Positions 36,867 to 46,251 are shown, counted from the stretch's first letter. The stretch: DNA of 64,000 nt from Hymenobacter sp. DG25A (GCF_001280305.1 NZ_CP012623.1:310001-374000), one strand, 5' to 3'. Made by a program: numbers and translations. Notes: generated by a model not told the origin, from the sequence alone.

Positions 36867-39863
36867 CTATTGAACCGTCGTCGACAGTTTGGGGGCACCG
36901 CCGGCATCGGCAATTTCCGTGGTGTGCTCCACACCCCGCTCGCGGGCCTCTTTGCGGCCGTAGGTGTCCAGGATAATAGGCGTGGCAATGAACAGCGACG
37001 AGTACGTGCCGAAAATTACCCCCACAATCATGGCGAAGGAGAAGGAGCGCAGCGTTTCACCGCCGAAGATGTACAGTACCAACACCACCAGGAATACCGT
37101 AGTGAAGGTAATCATGGTACGGGAGAAGGTGCTGTTCAGCGCCGGGTTTACCACCTGGGCAAACGTGAGGTGCTTGTTCTCGTGCAGATACTCCCGGATA
37201 CGGTCGTAGATAACCACCGTATCGTTCATGGAGAAACCGATAACCGTCAGCACGGCCGCCACGAAAATCTGGTCCATCTCATAGTTCAGACCAAACAGGC
37301 GGGCAATGGGGAAGGCCGCAATTACCAGCAGGGCATCGTGGAACAGTGCCACTACGGCCGCCATGGAGTACTGCCACTTCTCAAAGCGGAACAGCACGTA
37401 CACGAAGATACCCAGCAGCGTGAGGCCCAGGCTCAGAATCGAGGTCTTCTTGATGTCGTCGGCAATGGTAGCGCCTACTTTGGAAGTGCTCTTGATCTGG
37501 GGCTGGTCGGCGCCGTATTTCTTCAGGCCATTCAGCAGAGCTTGCTCTACTTTCTTGTCCGCTCCTACGCTTTCGTCATCGGCCAGGTAGCCGGTGGTGA
37601 TGCGCAGACGGTTGGGCGAGCCGAAGGTTTTTACCTCAGTACCGGCACCCTGGAAGTCTTTCTCCAGGGCAATACGAACGTCTGAAGCAACTTCCGCTTT
37701 GTTGAAGTCAACGATGTACGAACGGCCACCGCGGAAGTCAACGCCCAGGTTAGGACCACCCTGGAAGTACATCAGCACAAAGCCGATAACAATGAACACC
37801 GTGGAGAAGGTATAAGCGTACTTGCGCTTGCCCACAATGTCAAAATTCAGGTTCTGGAACAGGTTCCGCGACAGGAACGTGGTGAACTGAATCTTGCTGG
37901 TGTCTTTGCCTTTGGTCAGATACTCAATGATCAGACGCGACACGAATACGGCCGACAGGAACGAGGTGAGTACGCCAATGCCCAGCGTTACCGCGAAGCT
38001 TTGTACCGGACCTGTACCGAAGAAGCCCAGAATCACGGCAATCAGCATCGTCGTCACGTTGGAGTCGAAGATGGCCGTGAAAGCGCGGGCGTAGCCTTTG
38101 TTAATAGCGTCCTTCAGGTGCAGACCGTGGTTCAGCTCTTCCCGAATACGCTCGAAGATCAGTACGTTGGCATCAACCGACATACCGAAGGTGAGCACCA
38201 GACCGGCAATACCGGGCAGGGTAAGGGCAGTACCAAACTGCGCCAGCACACCCATAATCAGGAAGCCGTTGAAGAGCAGCGCGGCATCAGCCACCAGACC
38301 CGCACGACCATAGTAAGCGGCCATGAAAATCATGATGATAGCCAGACCAGCCAGCGAGGAGAACAGACCCTGGTTGATAGCCTCCTGACCCAACGACGGA
38401 CCTACTACGGCTTCTTCCACGATGCGGGTAGGAGCGGGCAGTTTACCGGCCTTCAGTACGTTGGCCAAATCCTGGGCTTCTTCAATGGTGAAGTTGCCCG
38501 AAATGCTGGAGTTGCCACCGGCAATTTCCGACTGCACCACCGGGGCGGAGTACACGTTGTCATCGAGCACAATGGCTACCTGACGACCAATATTGCTGGC
38601 CGTGAGACGCTGCCACTTCTTGGCACCCGAGGGGTTCATCTGCATCGAAACCTCGGGGCGGCCGCCCTGGTCGTAGTCCTGGCGGGCATCCGATACCACG
38701 TCGCCACCCAGCGGGGCCGTCGCCTCGCGGGTTTTGCGGATAGCATACAGCTGCAGGTATTCCTGACCGTCGATTACGCTGGGCTTCACATCCCACAGGA
38801 AGGTGAGGTTAGCGGGCAATACGGCGCGTACTTCGGGGCTGCGCATCAGGGCATTCACGCGGGCGGTGTCGCGCACGTTAGAGCCCAGGGCACCGGGCAT
38901 GGTGAACAAACGCGCCAGCTGGCTGCTCTGCTGCGCGGCAGCGGTGTCAGCAGTAGCTTTCGTGTCTTTCTTCTTGGCCAGCTGGCTGGCCAGTGAGGTA
39001 GAGTCGCCGGCGGCGGCTTTAGCCGAGGTGCTGTCCGTTACGGTAGCAGCGGTAGAGGTAGTAGCAGAGGTTTTGCCGGCCGCTTCCTGCGCGGTCAGTA
39101 CTTCGTTCAACTGGTTGAAATAAGGGGCGAATTCATCGGTGCGCCATACTTCCCAGAACTCCAGCTTAGCCTGGCCCTGGAGCAGCTTGCGGATACGCTC
39201 GGGGTTATCTACGCCGGGCAATTCAATCTGAATGCGGCCGGTACCTTTCACCCGCTGAATGGTGGGCTGGTTTACGCCGAACTTGTCTACGCGGGTGCGC
39301 AGGATGTTGAAGGAGCGGTCAATGGCTTCTTCTTCTTCCTTATCGATGGCGGCAATTACCTTTTCATCGGAGGAGTTGAAGTCGATACCCCGGCTCTTGT
39401 TGGTAGTGTTAGCGAAAATGCGGGCCAGCCGGTCGCCGGGAGCCACTTCGCGGAAGCTCTGCGCAAACAGAGCCGTGAAGGGCGTGGTAGGGCTGGCCTT
39501 CTGCAGCTGCTGGGCACGCTGAATAGCCTGGTTGAACTTGGGGTCCTTGGAGTTGCCCGCCATAGCGCGTACAATCTCCACCGGCGATACTTCCAGCGTA
39601 ACGTGCATGCCGCCTTTCAGGTCAAGGCCGAGGCCCAGTTCCTTCTCGCGCACATCCCGGTAGGTGAGGGGGCCGAATACCGGCGCCCGCCAAACGGAGT
39701 CCAGATAGTGCTGGCGCCGCTGCTGATCTACGCTCCCGTTGCGGGTGGCATAATTTACGGCTTTCTGCTGCACGTTGCGCGATACAAACGTTAGCATCAA
39801 AAAATAGGCACACAGCACGGATACGATAACCGTGAGCGTGATAATGAGTCCTTTATTACGCAT
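36867..39863 (-). CDS. secDF: Fused protein-export membrane protein SecDF
   Basis: 998 residues: SecD in the N-terminal two-thirds and SecF in the rest, the fused form common in Bacteroidota. SecD features: LGLDLKGGMHVTLEV near residue 76, the conserved DKFGVNQPTIQRVKGTGRIQ stretch, and TM segments from FSSLAGLAIIMIFMAAYYGR. SecF starts near GPNLGVDFRGGRSYIVDF; FSMNDTVVIYDRIREYL is the SecF hallmark. An Ala/Thr/Ser-rich insertion (~265-310, e.g. TSATTSTAATVTDSTSA) interrupts the P1 domain and should be a disordered loop. SecDF uses the proton gradient to help SecYEG translocation. Confidence 0.96.
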   Translation of the reverse strand: MRNKGLIITLTVIVSVLCAYFLMLTFVSRNVQQKAVNYATRNGSVDQQRRQHYLDSVWRAPVFGPLTYRDVREKELGLGLDLKGGMHVTLEVSPVEIVRAMAGNSKDPKFNQAIQRAQQLQKASPTTPFTALFAQSFREVAPGDRLARIFANTTNKSRGIDFNSSDEKVIAAIDKEEEEAIDRSFNILRTRVDKFGVNQPTIQRVKGTGRIQIELPGVDNPERIRKLLQGQAKLEFWEVWRTDEFAPYFNQLNEVLTAQEAAGKTSATTSTAATVTDSTSAKAAAGDSTSLASQLAKKKDTKATADTAAAQQSSQLARLFTMPGALGSNVRDTARVNALMRSPEVRAVLPANLTFLWDVKPSVIDGQEYLQLYAIRKTREATAPLGGDVVSDARQDYDQGGRPEVSMQMNPSGAKKWQRLTASNIGRQVAIVLDDNVYSAPVVQSEIAGGNSSISGNFTIEEAQDLANVLKAGKLPAPTRIVEEAVVGPSLGQEAINQGLFSSLAGLAIIMIFMAAYYGRAGLVADAALLFNGFLIMGVLAQFGTALTLPGIAGLVLTFGMSVDANVLIFERIREELNHGLHLKDAINKGYARAFTAIFDSNVTTMLIAVILGFFGTGPVQSFAVTLGIGVLTSFLSAVFVSRLIIEYLTKGKDTSKIQFTTFLSRNLFQNLNFDIVGKRKYAYTFSTVFIVIGFVLMYFQGGPNLGVDFRGGRSYIVDFNKAEVASDVRIALEKDFQGAGTEVKTFGSPNRLRITTGYLADDESVGADKKVEQALLNGLKKYGADQPQIKSTSKVGATIADDIKKTSILSLGLTLLGIFVYVLFRFEKWQYSMAAVVALFHDALLVIAAFPIARLFGLNYEMDQIFVAAVLTVIGFSMNDTVVIYDRIREYLHENKHLTFAQVVNPALNSTFSRTMITFTTVFLVVLVLYIFGGETLRSFSFAMIVGVIFGTYSSLFIATPIILDTYGRKEARERGVEHTTEIADAGGAPKLSTTVQ

Positions 39864-39971
39864 TAACCAAGAAGAAAAAGTAGTCTAAAAAACGAGGGGA
39901 GTGCTGGGCTCAACCCGCCACGCGCTACCGCAACAGCAGGCTGCCAGACACAGCAGCGGAAGCCAGGGCCG

Positions 39972-40349
39972 CTAGGGCGCGTGCGGCGAAACCGACGTGC
40001 CCAGCAGCCGGGTGCAGAACGTGCTGCTAACCGCCGGAGCACGTGCAGGAGCAGGCAGCAACAAGGCCGCTGCCAGGGGCCAGCCCACCAGGGGCCGCAC
40101 AACCGGCAGCCAGGCGTCGGTGGCCGGAGCCAGCCAGGTGCCCAGCGGAGCCGTGGCTTCAAAGCTTACTTTCTGTTTCACCACCGCCGCCCGCGGCGTA
40201 GCGCCTACGCGGGCAGCACGCGCCGCCAGCGGCTCCGGCAGGCGGAGCATAGCTACCGCCTGATGGTTGAGCCCCAGCACCCAGAGCAGGGTGAAGAAGA
40301 GCAGCATCAGGCGCAGACGCGGAGCAAACGTGGTGATAGTCAGAGTCAT
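39972..40349 (-). CDS. Small exported or membrane protein of unknown function upstream of secDF
   Basis: 125 residues; a hydrophobic segment near residues 12-34 (RLMLLFFTLLWVLGLNHQAV) looks like a signal or anchor, followed by Ala/Pro-rich sequence with a second hydrophobic stretch (PLVGWPLAAALLLPAPARAP). No family recognised; composition alone could be a GC-driven artefact. The argument for a real gene is a good promoter (-7 TATATTTG and -33-like TTTCG, 40366-40396) just upstream of the ATG. It may instead be part of the secDF leader. Confidence 0.5.
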   Translation of the reverse strand: MTLTITTFAPRLRLMLLFFTLLWVLGLNHQAVAMLRLPEPLAARAARVGATPRAAVVKQKVSFEATAPLGTWLAPATDAWLPVVRPLVGWPLAAALLLPAPARAPAVSSTFCTRLLGTSVSPHAP

Positions 40350-40365
40350 CAGAAAATCAGGAGTG

Positions 40366-40396
40366 CAAATATAGCCAAATCAGCCGCTTGACGAAA
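40366..40396 (-). promoter_or_regulatory. Bacteroidota-type promoter upstream of the secDF region
   Basis: Minus strand: TTTCG (40392-40396), 18-bp spacer, TATATTTG (40366-40373). The -7 match is exact; the -33 element is one base off. It could drive the small gene at 39972 and secDF 109 bp beyond. Confidence 0.6.
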
Positions 40397-40472
40397 GCCG
40401 CAGGGAAAACTAGCCTGCAATTCCTGCTTGCCAGCGGCCAAATCTGGGTAAGCTGCAGCCCCGGCCGGGCGT

Positions 40473-40510
40473 AAAAAAGCCGAGCCGCCCGGATGGAGCA
40501 GCTCGGCTTT
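40473..40510 (-). terminator. Terminator of udk
   Basis: 10-bp stem aaagccgagc/gctcggcttt with a 15-base loop and six T on the minus strand (40473-40478), 22 bp after the udk stop. Confidence 0.85.
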
Positions 40511-40532
40511 AAGAACTTAGGAGAGCCAGGCC

Positions 40533-41168
40533 TTAGGCCGATTTGGCATCCTGGGCGACTTTGGTTTTCAGAAACGAAACCAGCACGTCCAGGCCCTTAT
40601 CAAAGTGGCGATTATTAGGAATGATGATGTCGGCGTCCTGTTTGAAGGGTTTGATGTACTTCTCGTAGGTGGGGGCCACGTGGTGGGTGTAGCGGTAGAG
40701 CACGTCTTCCAGATCATAGCCCCGCTCGTCCCGGTCGCGCACAATGCGGCGCAGCACTTTCACGTGCTCCTCGGCGTCGATGTATACTTTCAGATCCAGC
40801 AGCTTGGCCACTTCCTCAAAGTAGAACACGAAAATGCCTTCTACCACCACAATAGGGGCCGGCTTAAACACCAGCTCTTTGGGCTCGGCACCGGGATTGT
40901 TGAAAGTGTACTCCGGGCGCCGTACTTCCAGCCCCTTGCTGATCTGCAGCACATCGGCCGCGTAGGCCGCCGAGTCGATGGAGGAAGGCAGGTCGAAGTT
41001 GGTGACGCCGTTGCTGTCTACCGTCTGCGTTTCGCGCGGGTGGTAGTAGTTGTCCTGCGAAATAAGGCAGATTTCCTCTTTAGGAAAAGCCGCCAGCAGG
41101 CGACGCAGAAAGGTGGTTTTGCCGGAGGCGCTACCGCCCGTGATACCGACAATATAAGGATGTTGCAT
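40533..41168 (-). CDS. udk: Uridine kinase
   Basis: 211 residues from the ATG at 41168 (MQHPYIVGITGGSASGKTTF); the frame extends 42 bp upstream, but family starts and a minus-strand TACTTTTG at 41208-41215 favour this ATG. P-loop GGSASGKTT, then SQDNYYHPR with the nucleoside-binding Asp/Tyr, FDLPSSIDSAAYA, VVEGIFVF and RIVRDRDERGYDLEDVLYRY. Phosphorylates uridine and cytidine in pyrimidine salvage. Confidence 0.95.
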   Translation of the reverse strand: MQHPYIVGITGGSASGKTTFLRRLLAAFPKEEICLISQDNYYHPRETQTVDSNGVTNFDLPSSIDSAAYAADVLQISKGLEVRRPEYTFNNPGAEPKELVFKPAPIVVVEGIFVFYFEEVAKLLDLKVYIDAEEHVKVLRRIVRDRDERGYDLEDVLYRYTHHVAPTYEKYIKPFKQDADIIIPNNRHFDKGLDVLVSFLKTKVAQDAKSA

Positions 41169-41207
41169 GGGGTGGGTTGGAGGCCCGTACCGGCAGGGCC
41201 AACCCTG

Positions 41208-41215
41208 CAAAAGTA
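41208..41215 (-). promoter_or_regulatory. Bacteroidota -7 element (TACTTTTG) before udk
   Basis: TAnnTTTG match on the minus strand 39 bp upstream of the udk start; no clear -33. Confidence 0.45.
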
Positions 41216-41295
41216 GGCATTTTGCCGCTTAGCCCCGGCAGCCTCCCGAAAGATTACCTCCACGCGCAGTCTTTTCGGTCTTGTAGGTCAGTGGT

Positions 41296-41877
41296 TTATA
41301 ATTCTTGCTGAAGGAATGTAACCAGCTTTTCTACGGCCCGGGCCCGGTGGCTCATGGTATTTTTCTCGGCCAGCGGCATCTCCGCGAAGGTGTGCTGGTG
41401 CTGCTCCGGCCGGAACACCGGGTCGTAGCCAAAACCGCCTTCGCCGTGCAGCTCTTCCGCAATCTGGCCTTCTACAGCCCCTTCAAATACGGGCCGGCGG
41501 CCATCGGGCAGCACCAGGGCCACCACCGTGCGGAACTGGGCCCGGCGGTTGGGCTGGTCCTGCAGTTCCTGCAGCAGCAGGGCCACATTATCGGCCGCGT
41601 TGCGCTGGGGGCCGGCATAGCGGGCTGAGTATACGCCGGGAGCACCGTTCAGGGCTTCTACTTCCAGGCCGGTATCATCGGCAAAGCAGGCCACGCCGTA
41701 GTGCTCCCAAACGTACTCGGCCTTCTGCCGGGCATTGCCTTCCAGCGTTTCCTGGGTCTCGGGCAACTCCTCCGCACAGCCGATATCAGCCAGGCTGAGC
41801 AGTTCTACGCCCGCAGGCAGCAAGGGCCGGATTTCATCCAGCTTATGAGCATTGTTGGAGGCAAAGCAAAGGCGCAT
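41296..41877 (-). CDS. rdgB: Non-canonical purine NTP (XTP/dITP) pyrophosphatase
   Basis: 193 residues. Family signatures: FASNNAHKLDEIRPLLPAG at the N-terminus, ETQETLEGNARQKAEY, CFADDTGLEVEALNGAPGVY followed by SARYAG, and GEGGFGYDPVFRPE with FAEMPLAEKNTMSHRARAV. Hydrolyses ITP, XTP and their deoxy forms to monophosphates, protecting DNA and RNA. The gene is followed by udk on the same strand at ~130 bp but udk has its own -7 element, so they may be separate units. Confidence 0.96.
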   Translation of the reverse strand: MRLCFASNNAHKLDEIRPLLPAGVELLSLADIGCAEELPETQETLEGNARQKAEYVWEHYGVACFADDTGLEVEALNGAPGVYSARYAGPQRNAADNVALLLQELQDQPNRRAQFRTVVALVLPDGRRPVFEGAVEGQIAEELHGEGGFGYDPVFRPEQHQHTFAEMPLAEKNTMSHRARAVEKLVTFLQQEL

Positions 41878-42151
41878 GGCAAAAGAAAATAAAGGCTGAA
41901 GAAAGCAGAAACTGCTCCGCTGGCCGAGGCATCAGCAGCAGATAAGTCAGCACGAAGGTAGTGGAAGTAGGGTGTTTCAGAAGGCCGCCGGCCGGCGCAT
42001 TTGGGTGGGTTTAGGCCGAATACTAGCTGAAAACGCCTGCTCTAGAAGGCATAAATAGAGCGTTTGGGTGAATGAAGGGCGTTATAAAAAGCCTCTTTCA
42101 GCCACCGAATGGCTTAAACCTGCGCAAAAACCGTAAAAAGCAAGGGTTTGG
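41878..42151. other. Intergenic region between rdgB and rpmE2
   Basis: About 270 bp upstream of divergent genes; nothing coding recognised. A run near 42050-42150 (gcctctttcagccaccg, aaaaaccgtaaaaagcaaggg) leads to the rpmE2 promoter. Confidence 0.5.
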
Positions 42152-42182
42152 TTTTGAAATCCGCCATTAGGCTGTACCTTTG
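42152..42182 (+). promoter_or_regulatory. Bacteroidota-type promoter of rpmE2
   Basis: TTTTG at 42152-42156, 18-bp spacer, exact TACCTTTG at 42175-42182. The start codon at 42237 lies 54 bp downstream. One of the best matches in the window, fitting a ribosomal gene. Confidence 0.8.
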
Positions 42183-42236
42183 CACTCCCTTCCGCAAAAT
42201 CGGCAGGCAGACAAGGTTTTAACGGGTATCCCCATC

Positions 42237-42485
42237 ATGAAAAAAGACATCCACCCCCAGTATCGCGAAGTGGTGTTTCAGGACACGTCGAGCGACTTCA
42301 AATTCATCACCCGTTCGACGATGAGCTCGAACGAGACCATCACGATGGAAGATGGCAAGACGTACCCCGTCATCAAGGTGGAAGTTAGCTCGGCCTCGCA
42401 CCCCTTCTACACCGGCAAAAACGTGTTTATCGACACCGCTGGCCGCGTAGAGAAGTTCCGCAACCGCTACCAGAAGAAAGCCTAA
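42237..42485 (+). CDS. rpmE2: 50S ribosomal protein L31, type B
   Basis: 82 residues starting at ATG 42237 ([20 protein letters not shown]); the frame extends 57 bp upstream but across the promoter. The [20 protein letters not shown] and [12 protein letters not shown] segments mark L31. It lacks the CxxC...CxxC zinc site of L31 type A, so it is the zinc-independent type B form. Own promoter and terminator. Confidence 0.96.
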   Translation: MKKDIHPQYREVVFQDTSSDFKFITRSTMSSNETITMEDGKTYPVIKVEVSSASHPFYTGKNVFIDTAGRVEKFRNRYQKKA

Positions 42486-42544
42486 CGAAACCAACCGTCG
42501 CCGGCCCCGGGCCTGAGACAGTTGTTTTGTTGAGAAAATTGGAG

Positions 42545-42577
42545 AAACTCCCTTCCTGCACGGAAGGGAGTTTTTTA
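42545..42577 (+). terminator. Terminator of rpmE2
   Basis: 12-bp perfect stem aaactcccttcc/ggaagggagttt with loop tgcac and a T-run (TTTTTTATTT). Confidence 0.92.
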
Positions 42578-42656
42578 TTTGCCAATTTTGCGGCGGCCGC
42601 CATTTCCCGGAGGGCTACTCAGGCGGAAACTCATCTACCCGCTATCAGCTACTATT

Positions 42657-43901
42657 ATGACTGTTCTTTTCTTCGACGACCCTGCCATTCGGCCGCACCT
42701 GCTGCCCTTCACCTTCACGCGCCCGGTGGCGGCGCTGCGCTGCGGCATTCTCACCGTAGCTGAAAAGTGGCAGCATCGCCTGAAGCTGGAAGAAATCTAT
42801 TACCTCACCGAAGCCTACCTGCAGGCAAAGTTTCCCGCCGCACCCGTTACCGACGGCCAGGCCCTGCTCATTAACGGCGCCGTGTGCCCCGATGATGTGC
42901 TGGCAAAGCAGGTGCAAAACCTGCAGCCCGGGCAGGCCCTCATGTGCGATGATACGCTGGTGGCCGCCTGCGTGGAAAACAGCACTTCCCTGGCCGAGCT
43001 CTACGAAAAGGGCTTTCCTAACGTGGTGAATGTGCTGGAGCCCGTAACGGTGCTGCGCCACCCCTGGCACCTGTTCCTGCGCAATGGCAGCGAAATCCGC
43101 CGCGACTTCGCTCTACTCACCGAAGGCCGCGAGTCGCAGCCCGTGGGCGATGCGCATACCATTGTGTACGGCGCCGAAAACATCTTTATTGAGGAAGGTG
43201 TGAAGATCAGAGCCGCCATTCTGAACGCGGAAAATGGCCCCATTTACCTGGGCAAAAACTCGCAGGTGCATGAAGGCGCCATCATCAGCGGCCCCATGGC
43301 GCTCTGCGAAGGCTCCCACATCAACCCCGGCGCCAAAATGCGCGGCGACAATACCGTGGGCCCGCACTGCAAAGTGGGCGGCGAAGTGGGCAACAGCATC
43401 CTGCTGGGCTACTCCAACAAAGGCCACGACGGCTACCTCGGCAACTCCGTGATTGGCGAGTGGTGCAACCTGGGCGCCGATACCAATACCTCCAACCTCA
43501 AGAACAACTACGCCCCGGTAAAAATCTGGAGCCATGCCGTGGGCCGCTTCGTGAACACCGGGCAGCAGTTCTGCGGCCTGATGATGGGCGACCACAGCAA
43601 GTGCGGCATCAACACCATGTTCAACACCGGCACGGTGGTGGGCGTGGCGGCCAACATCTTCGGGGCGGGCTTCCCGCGCACCTTCATTCCCAGCTTCAGC
43701 TGGGGCGGGCCGGCTGGCTTCGAAACCTTTAAGCTGCCCAAAGTGGCGGAAGTAGCTGAGCGCGTAATGGCGCGCCGACAGCTGCCCTACGATGCCGTTG
43801 AGCAGGGTATTATGTTGGAAGTGTACGCTGCCACGGCCAAAGACCGGGTATGGGAGCGGGCAGTACTACCTGCCGAGCCGCAAACCAACGTGGAACTGTA
43901 G
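42657..43901 (+). CDS. GlmU-family sugar-1-phosphate nucleotidyl/acetyltransferase-like protein
   Basis: 414 residues from ATG 42657 (MTVLFFDDPAIRPHLLPFTF), because the upstream frame crosses the rpmE2 terminator. N-terminal part resembles a putative sugar nucleotidyltransferase (RPVAALRCGILTVAEKWQHR); C-terminal ~180 residues are left-handed beta-helix hexapeptide repeats (IYLGKNSQVHEGAIISGPMA, GAKMRGDNTVGPHCKVGGEV, GNSVIGEWCNLGADTNTSNL). The ordinary GlmU GxGTRM pyrophosphorylase loop is not visible, so catalysis in the N-terminal half is uncertain. Bacteroidota commonly carry this GlmU-like paralogue. holB follows at 48 bp. Confidence 0.85.
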   Translation: MTVLFFDDPAIRPHLLPFTFTRPVAALRCGILTVAEKWQHRLKLEEIYYLTEAYLQAKFPAAPVTDGQALLINGAVCPDDVLAKQVQNLQPGQALMCDDTLVAACVENSTSLAELYEKGFPNVVNVLEPVTVLRHPWHLFLRNGSEIRRDFALLTEGRESQPVGDAHTIVYGAENIFIEEGVKIRAAILNAENGPIYLGKNSQVHEGAIISGPMALCEGSHINPGAKMRGDNTVGPHCKVGGEVGNSILLGYSNKGHDGYLGNSVIGEWCNLGADTNTSNLKNNYAPVKIWSHAVGRFVNTGQQFCGLMMGDHSKCGINTMFNTGTVVGVAANIFGAGFPRTFIPSFSWGGPAGFETFKLPKVAEVAERVMARRQLPYDAVEQGIMLEVYAATAKDRVWERAVLPAEPQTNVEL

Positions 43902-43949
43902 GCACAGTCGAGCAACAACGGGCTACTCATTACGGGCAACTAAATCAAC

Positions 43950-45080
43950 ATGCGTTTTTCCGAAATTCCTGGTCAGCAAGGCGTCAAGCAACTGCTGCTG
44001 CAGAGTGTGCAGCGCCAGCACGTGGCGCACGCCCAGCTGTTTCGCGGGGCGGAAGGCTCGGCGGCAATGGCCTTGGCACTGGCTTACGCTACCTACCTGA
44101 ACTGCGAAAACCAGCAGCCCGAAGATTCCTGCGGCCGGTGCCCCAGCTGTCAGAAAATCGACAAGCTGATCCACCCCGACCTCAACTTTATTCTGCCCGT
44201 CACCACTACCAAAACGGTGGCCAAGGATGCCGTCAGCAGCAAGTTTGCCGCCGACTGGCGCGCCTTTGTGCTGGAGAATCCCTACCAGGGCCTCAACGAC
44301 TGGATGCAGCACATTGGGGCTGAAAACAAGCAGGGCAGCATTTCCAAGGAAGAAAGCCTGCAGCTGCTCAAGCTGGTGTCGCTGAAAGCCTTCGAGGCTA
44401 AGTTTAAAATTGTGATTATCTGGCTGCCGGAGCTCATGCACCCGGCCGCGGCCAATGCCGTGCTCAAGCTGCTGGAAGAGCCGCCACCCGCCACGGTATT
44501 CCTGCTGGTCAGCCACGCGCCGGAGCAGCTGCTGCCCACCATCATCAGCCGCGTGCAGCCCGTGGTAGTACGTGCCCTGTCAGAAGATGAGCTGACGACC
44601 TGGCTGCGTGATGTACACCAGGTGCCCGAGGTGAAAGCCCGGCAGATTGCCCAGCTGGCCGAAGGCCGTCCCGGTATGGCACTGGCCCTGCGCGAAGCCG
44701 CCACCGACCACGACTACTTCGAGTTTTTTGTGGCCTGGATGCGCATGTGCTTCAGCTACAAAGTAAATGACATGCTGACCAAGAGCGACGAGTTCCAGAA
44801 GCTGGGCCGCGAGAACCAGAAGGAGTTTCTGCACTACGCCCTGGTGGTGCTGCGCAAGGTGCTGCTCTTTGGTATTGACACAAAGCTGGTGCCCCACCTG
44901 CCCGCCAAGGAAGAGCAGTTCATGAAAGGCTTCAGCCGCTTTGTAACGCCCCGCAACGCCGACCTACTCACACGCGAGCTGAATGATGCGCACTACCACA
45001 TTGAGCGCAACGCCAACCCCAAAATGGTGTTCCTGGATACCTCTTTGCGGGTAGGAGAGCTGCTGAAAACCGCATCCTAA
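43950..45080 (+). CDS. holB: DNA polymerase III subunit delta'
   Basis: 376 residues. AAA+ clamp-loader fold with FSEIPGQQGVKQLLLQSVQR and AHAQLFRGAEGSAAMALALA; the usual Walker A GKS/T is replaced by GSAAMAL, as expected for the catalytically inactive delta' subunit. A zinc-binding set of cysteines lies in CENQQPEDSCGRCPSC. Walker B-like and sensor regions follow (IVIIWLPELMHPAAANAVLK, LLLEEPPPATVFLLVSHAPE read in order). Part of the replisome clamp loader. Confidence 0.92.
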   Translation: MRFSEIPGQQGVKQLLLQSVQRQHVAHAQLFRGAEGSAAMALALAYATYLNCENQQPEDSCGRCPSCQKIDKLIHPDLNFILPVTTTKTVAKDAVSSKFAADWRAFVLENPYQGLNDWMQHIGAENKQGSISKEESLQLLKLVSLKAFEAKFKIVIIWLPELMHPAAANAVLKLLEEPPPATVFLLVSHAPEQLLPTIISRVQPVVVRALSEDELTTWLRDVHQVPEVKARQIAQLAEGRPGMALALREAATDHDYFEFFVAWMRMCFSYKVNDMLTKSDEFQKLGRENQKEFLHYALVVLRKVLLFGIDTKLVPHLPAKEEQFMKGFSRFVTPRNADLLTRELNDAHYHIERNANPKMVFLDTSLRVGELLKTAS

Positions 45081-45167
45081 GGCTCCTGAGGCACAAAAAT
45101 ACAGCTTGGTAAATAGCTATAGCAGCTGCTAAAATAGCTATAGCCAAGGCCAAGAATAGTGGTGTTG

Positions 45168-45175
45168 TACCTTTG
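45168..45175 (+). promoter_or_regulatory. Bacteroidota -7 element (TACCTTTG) before hemC
   Basis: Exact TAnnTTTG match, 127 bp before the hemC start; implies a long 5' leader. -33 element not clear. Confidence 0.5.
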
Positions 45176-45302
45176 CCGGGCGCAAGAAAATGAAAATCGG
45201 ATTCCGTTTTTCATAGCAAGCATAATTATTAGAAAATACAGCGGCTGCTTCCCCACCCAACTGCGGCCGCCGCTGGTTTGCCCACCTGTTAGTAAGTAAT
45301 TG

Positions 45303-46235
45303 ATGAAGCCCATCCGTATAGGTACCCGTGGCAGTAAGCTGGCGCTGTGGCAGGCCAACCACGTAGCCGACGAGCTGCAGAAAGCCGGCCTCGCCACCGA
45401 AATTGTCATCATCACCACCAAAGGCGACATAGTGCTGGACCGCTCCCTGGATAAGATTGGGGCGAAGGGTGTGTTCACCGAGGAGCTGGAGGAAGGCCTG
45501 CGCACGGGCCACGTAGATATTGCCGTGCACAGCGCCAAAGACGTGCAAAGCTCCATCCCCGATGACCTGGAGTTGCTGGCCTTTATGCGCCGGGAGCGGG
45601 TGAATGACGTAGTGGTGAGCTTTGATACCACTTTCGATATTCACCGCCCCGACCTGATTCTGGGCACCAGCAGCACGCGCCGCAAGGCCATGCTGCAGCG
45701 CTTTTATCCTAACGCTACTACGGCAGAGTCGCGCGGCAACCTGCAAACCCGGTTGCGCAAGCTGGAAGAAGGTCAATACCACGCTCTGGTGCTGGCTTAT
45801 GCCGGCGTGCACCGCATGGAGTACGATGGCCTGATTCGGCACGTGCTGCCCGAAACCCAGTTTGTGCCGGCTACCGGCCAGGGCAGCGTAGCCATTGAGT
45901 GTGCCCGCAGCTTGGATGCTGATTTAAAAGCACAGCTCAAAGTCGCGCTCGACCACCAGGCCACGCACATTTGCCTGCTGGCCGAGCGCGCTTTCCTGCG
46001 CACCATGGAAGGCGGCTGCAGCATTCCGTCGTTTGCTTTGGCTACGTTTGGGCTGGAGGGCGTGCTGCAACTGCACGGCGGCCTTATCAGCCTCAATGGC
46101 GAGCATTACATTGATGAAAAGCTGACCACCGCTAATGCCCAGCACGCCGAAGACCTAGGCGTGCGCGTGGCAGAAAGCGTGCTGAGTCGCGGCGGCCAGG
46201 AAATTCTGGCCGCTATCCGGCAGGAGCGGCAGTAA
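45303..46235 (+). CDS. hemC: Hydroxymethylbilane synthase (porphobilinogen deaminase)
   Basis: 310 residues from ATG 45303 (MKPIRIGTRGSKLALWQANH). Polymerises four porphobilinogen units to hydroxymethylbilane in heme synthesis. Recognised by GTRGSKLALWQA, KGVFTEELEEGLRTGHVDIA, HSAKDVQSSIPDDL, LGTSSTRRKAMLQRF, SRGNLQTRLRKLEEG and the dipyrromethane-cofactor cysteine in MEGGCSIPSFALA. No other hem gene is adjacent. Confidence 0.96.
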   Translation: MKPIRIGTRGSKLALWQANHVADELQKAGLATEIVIITTKGDIVLDRSLDKIGAKGVFTEELEEGLRTGHVDIAVHSAKDVQSSIPDDLELLAFMRRERVNDVVVSFDTTFDIHRPDLILGTSSTRRKAMLQRFYPNATTAESRGNLQTRLRKLEEGQYHALVLAYAGVHRMEYDGLIRHVLPETQFVPATGQGSVAIECARSLDADLKAQLKVALDHQATHICLLAERAFLRTMEGGCSIPSFALATFGLEGVLQLHGGLISLNGEHYIDEKLTTANAQHAEDLGVRVAESVLSRGGQEILAAIRQERQ

Positions 46236-46251
46236 AAGTCAATAAGAAAGG

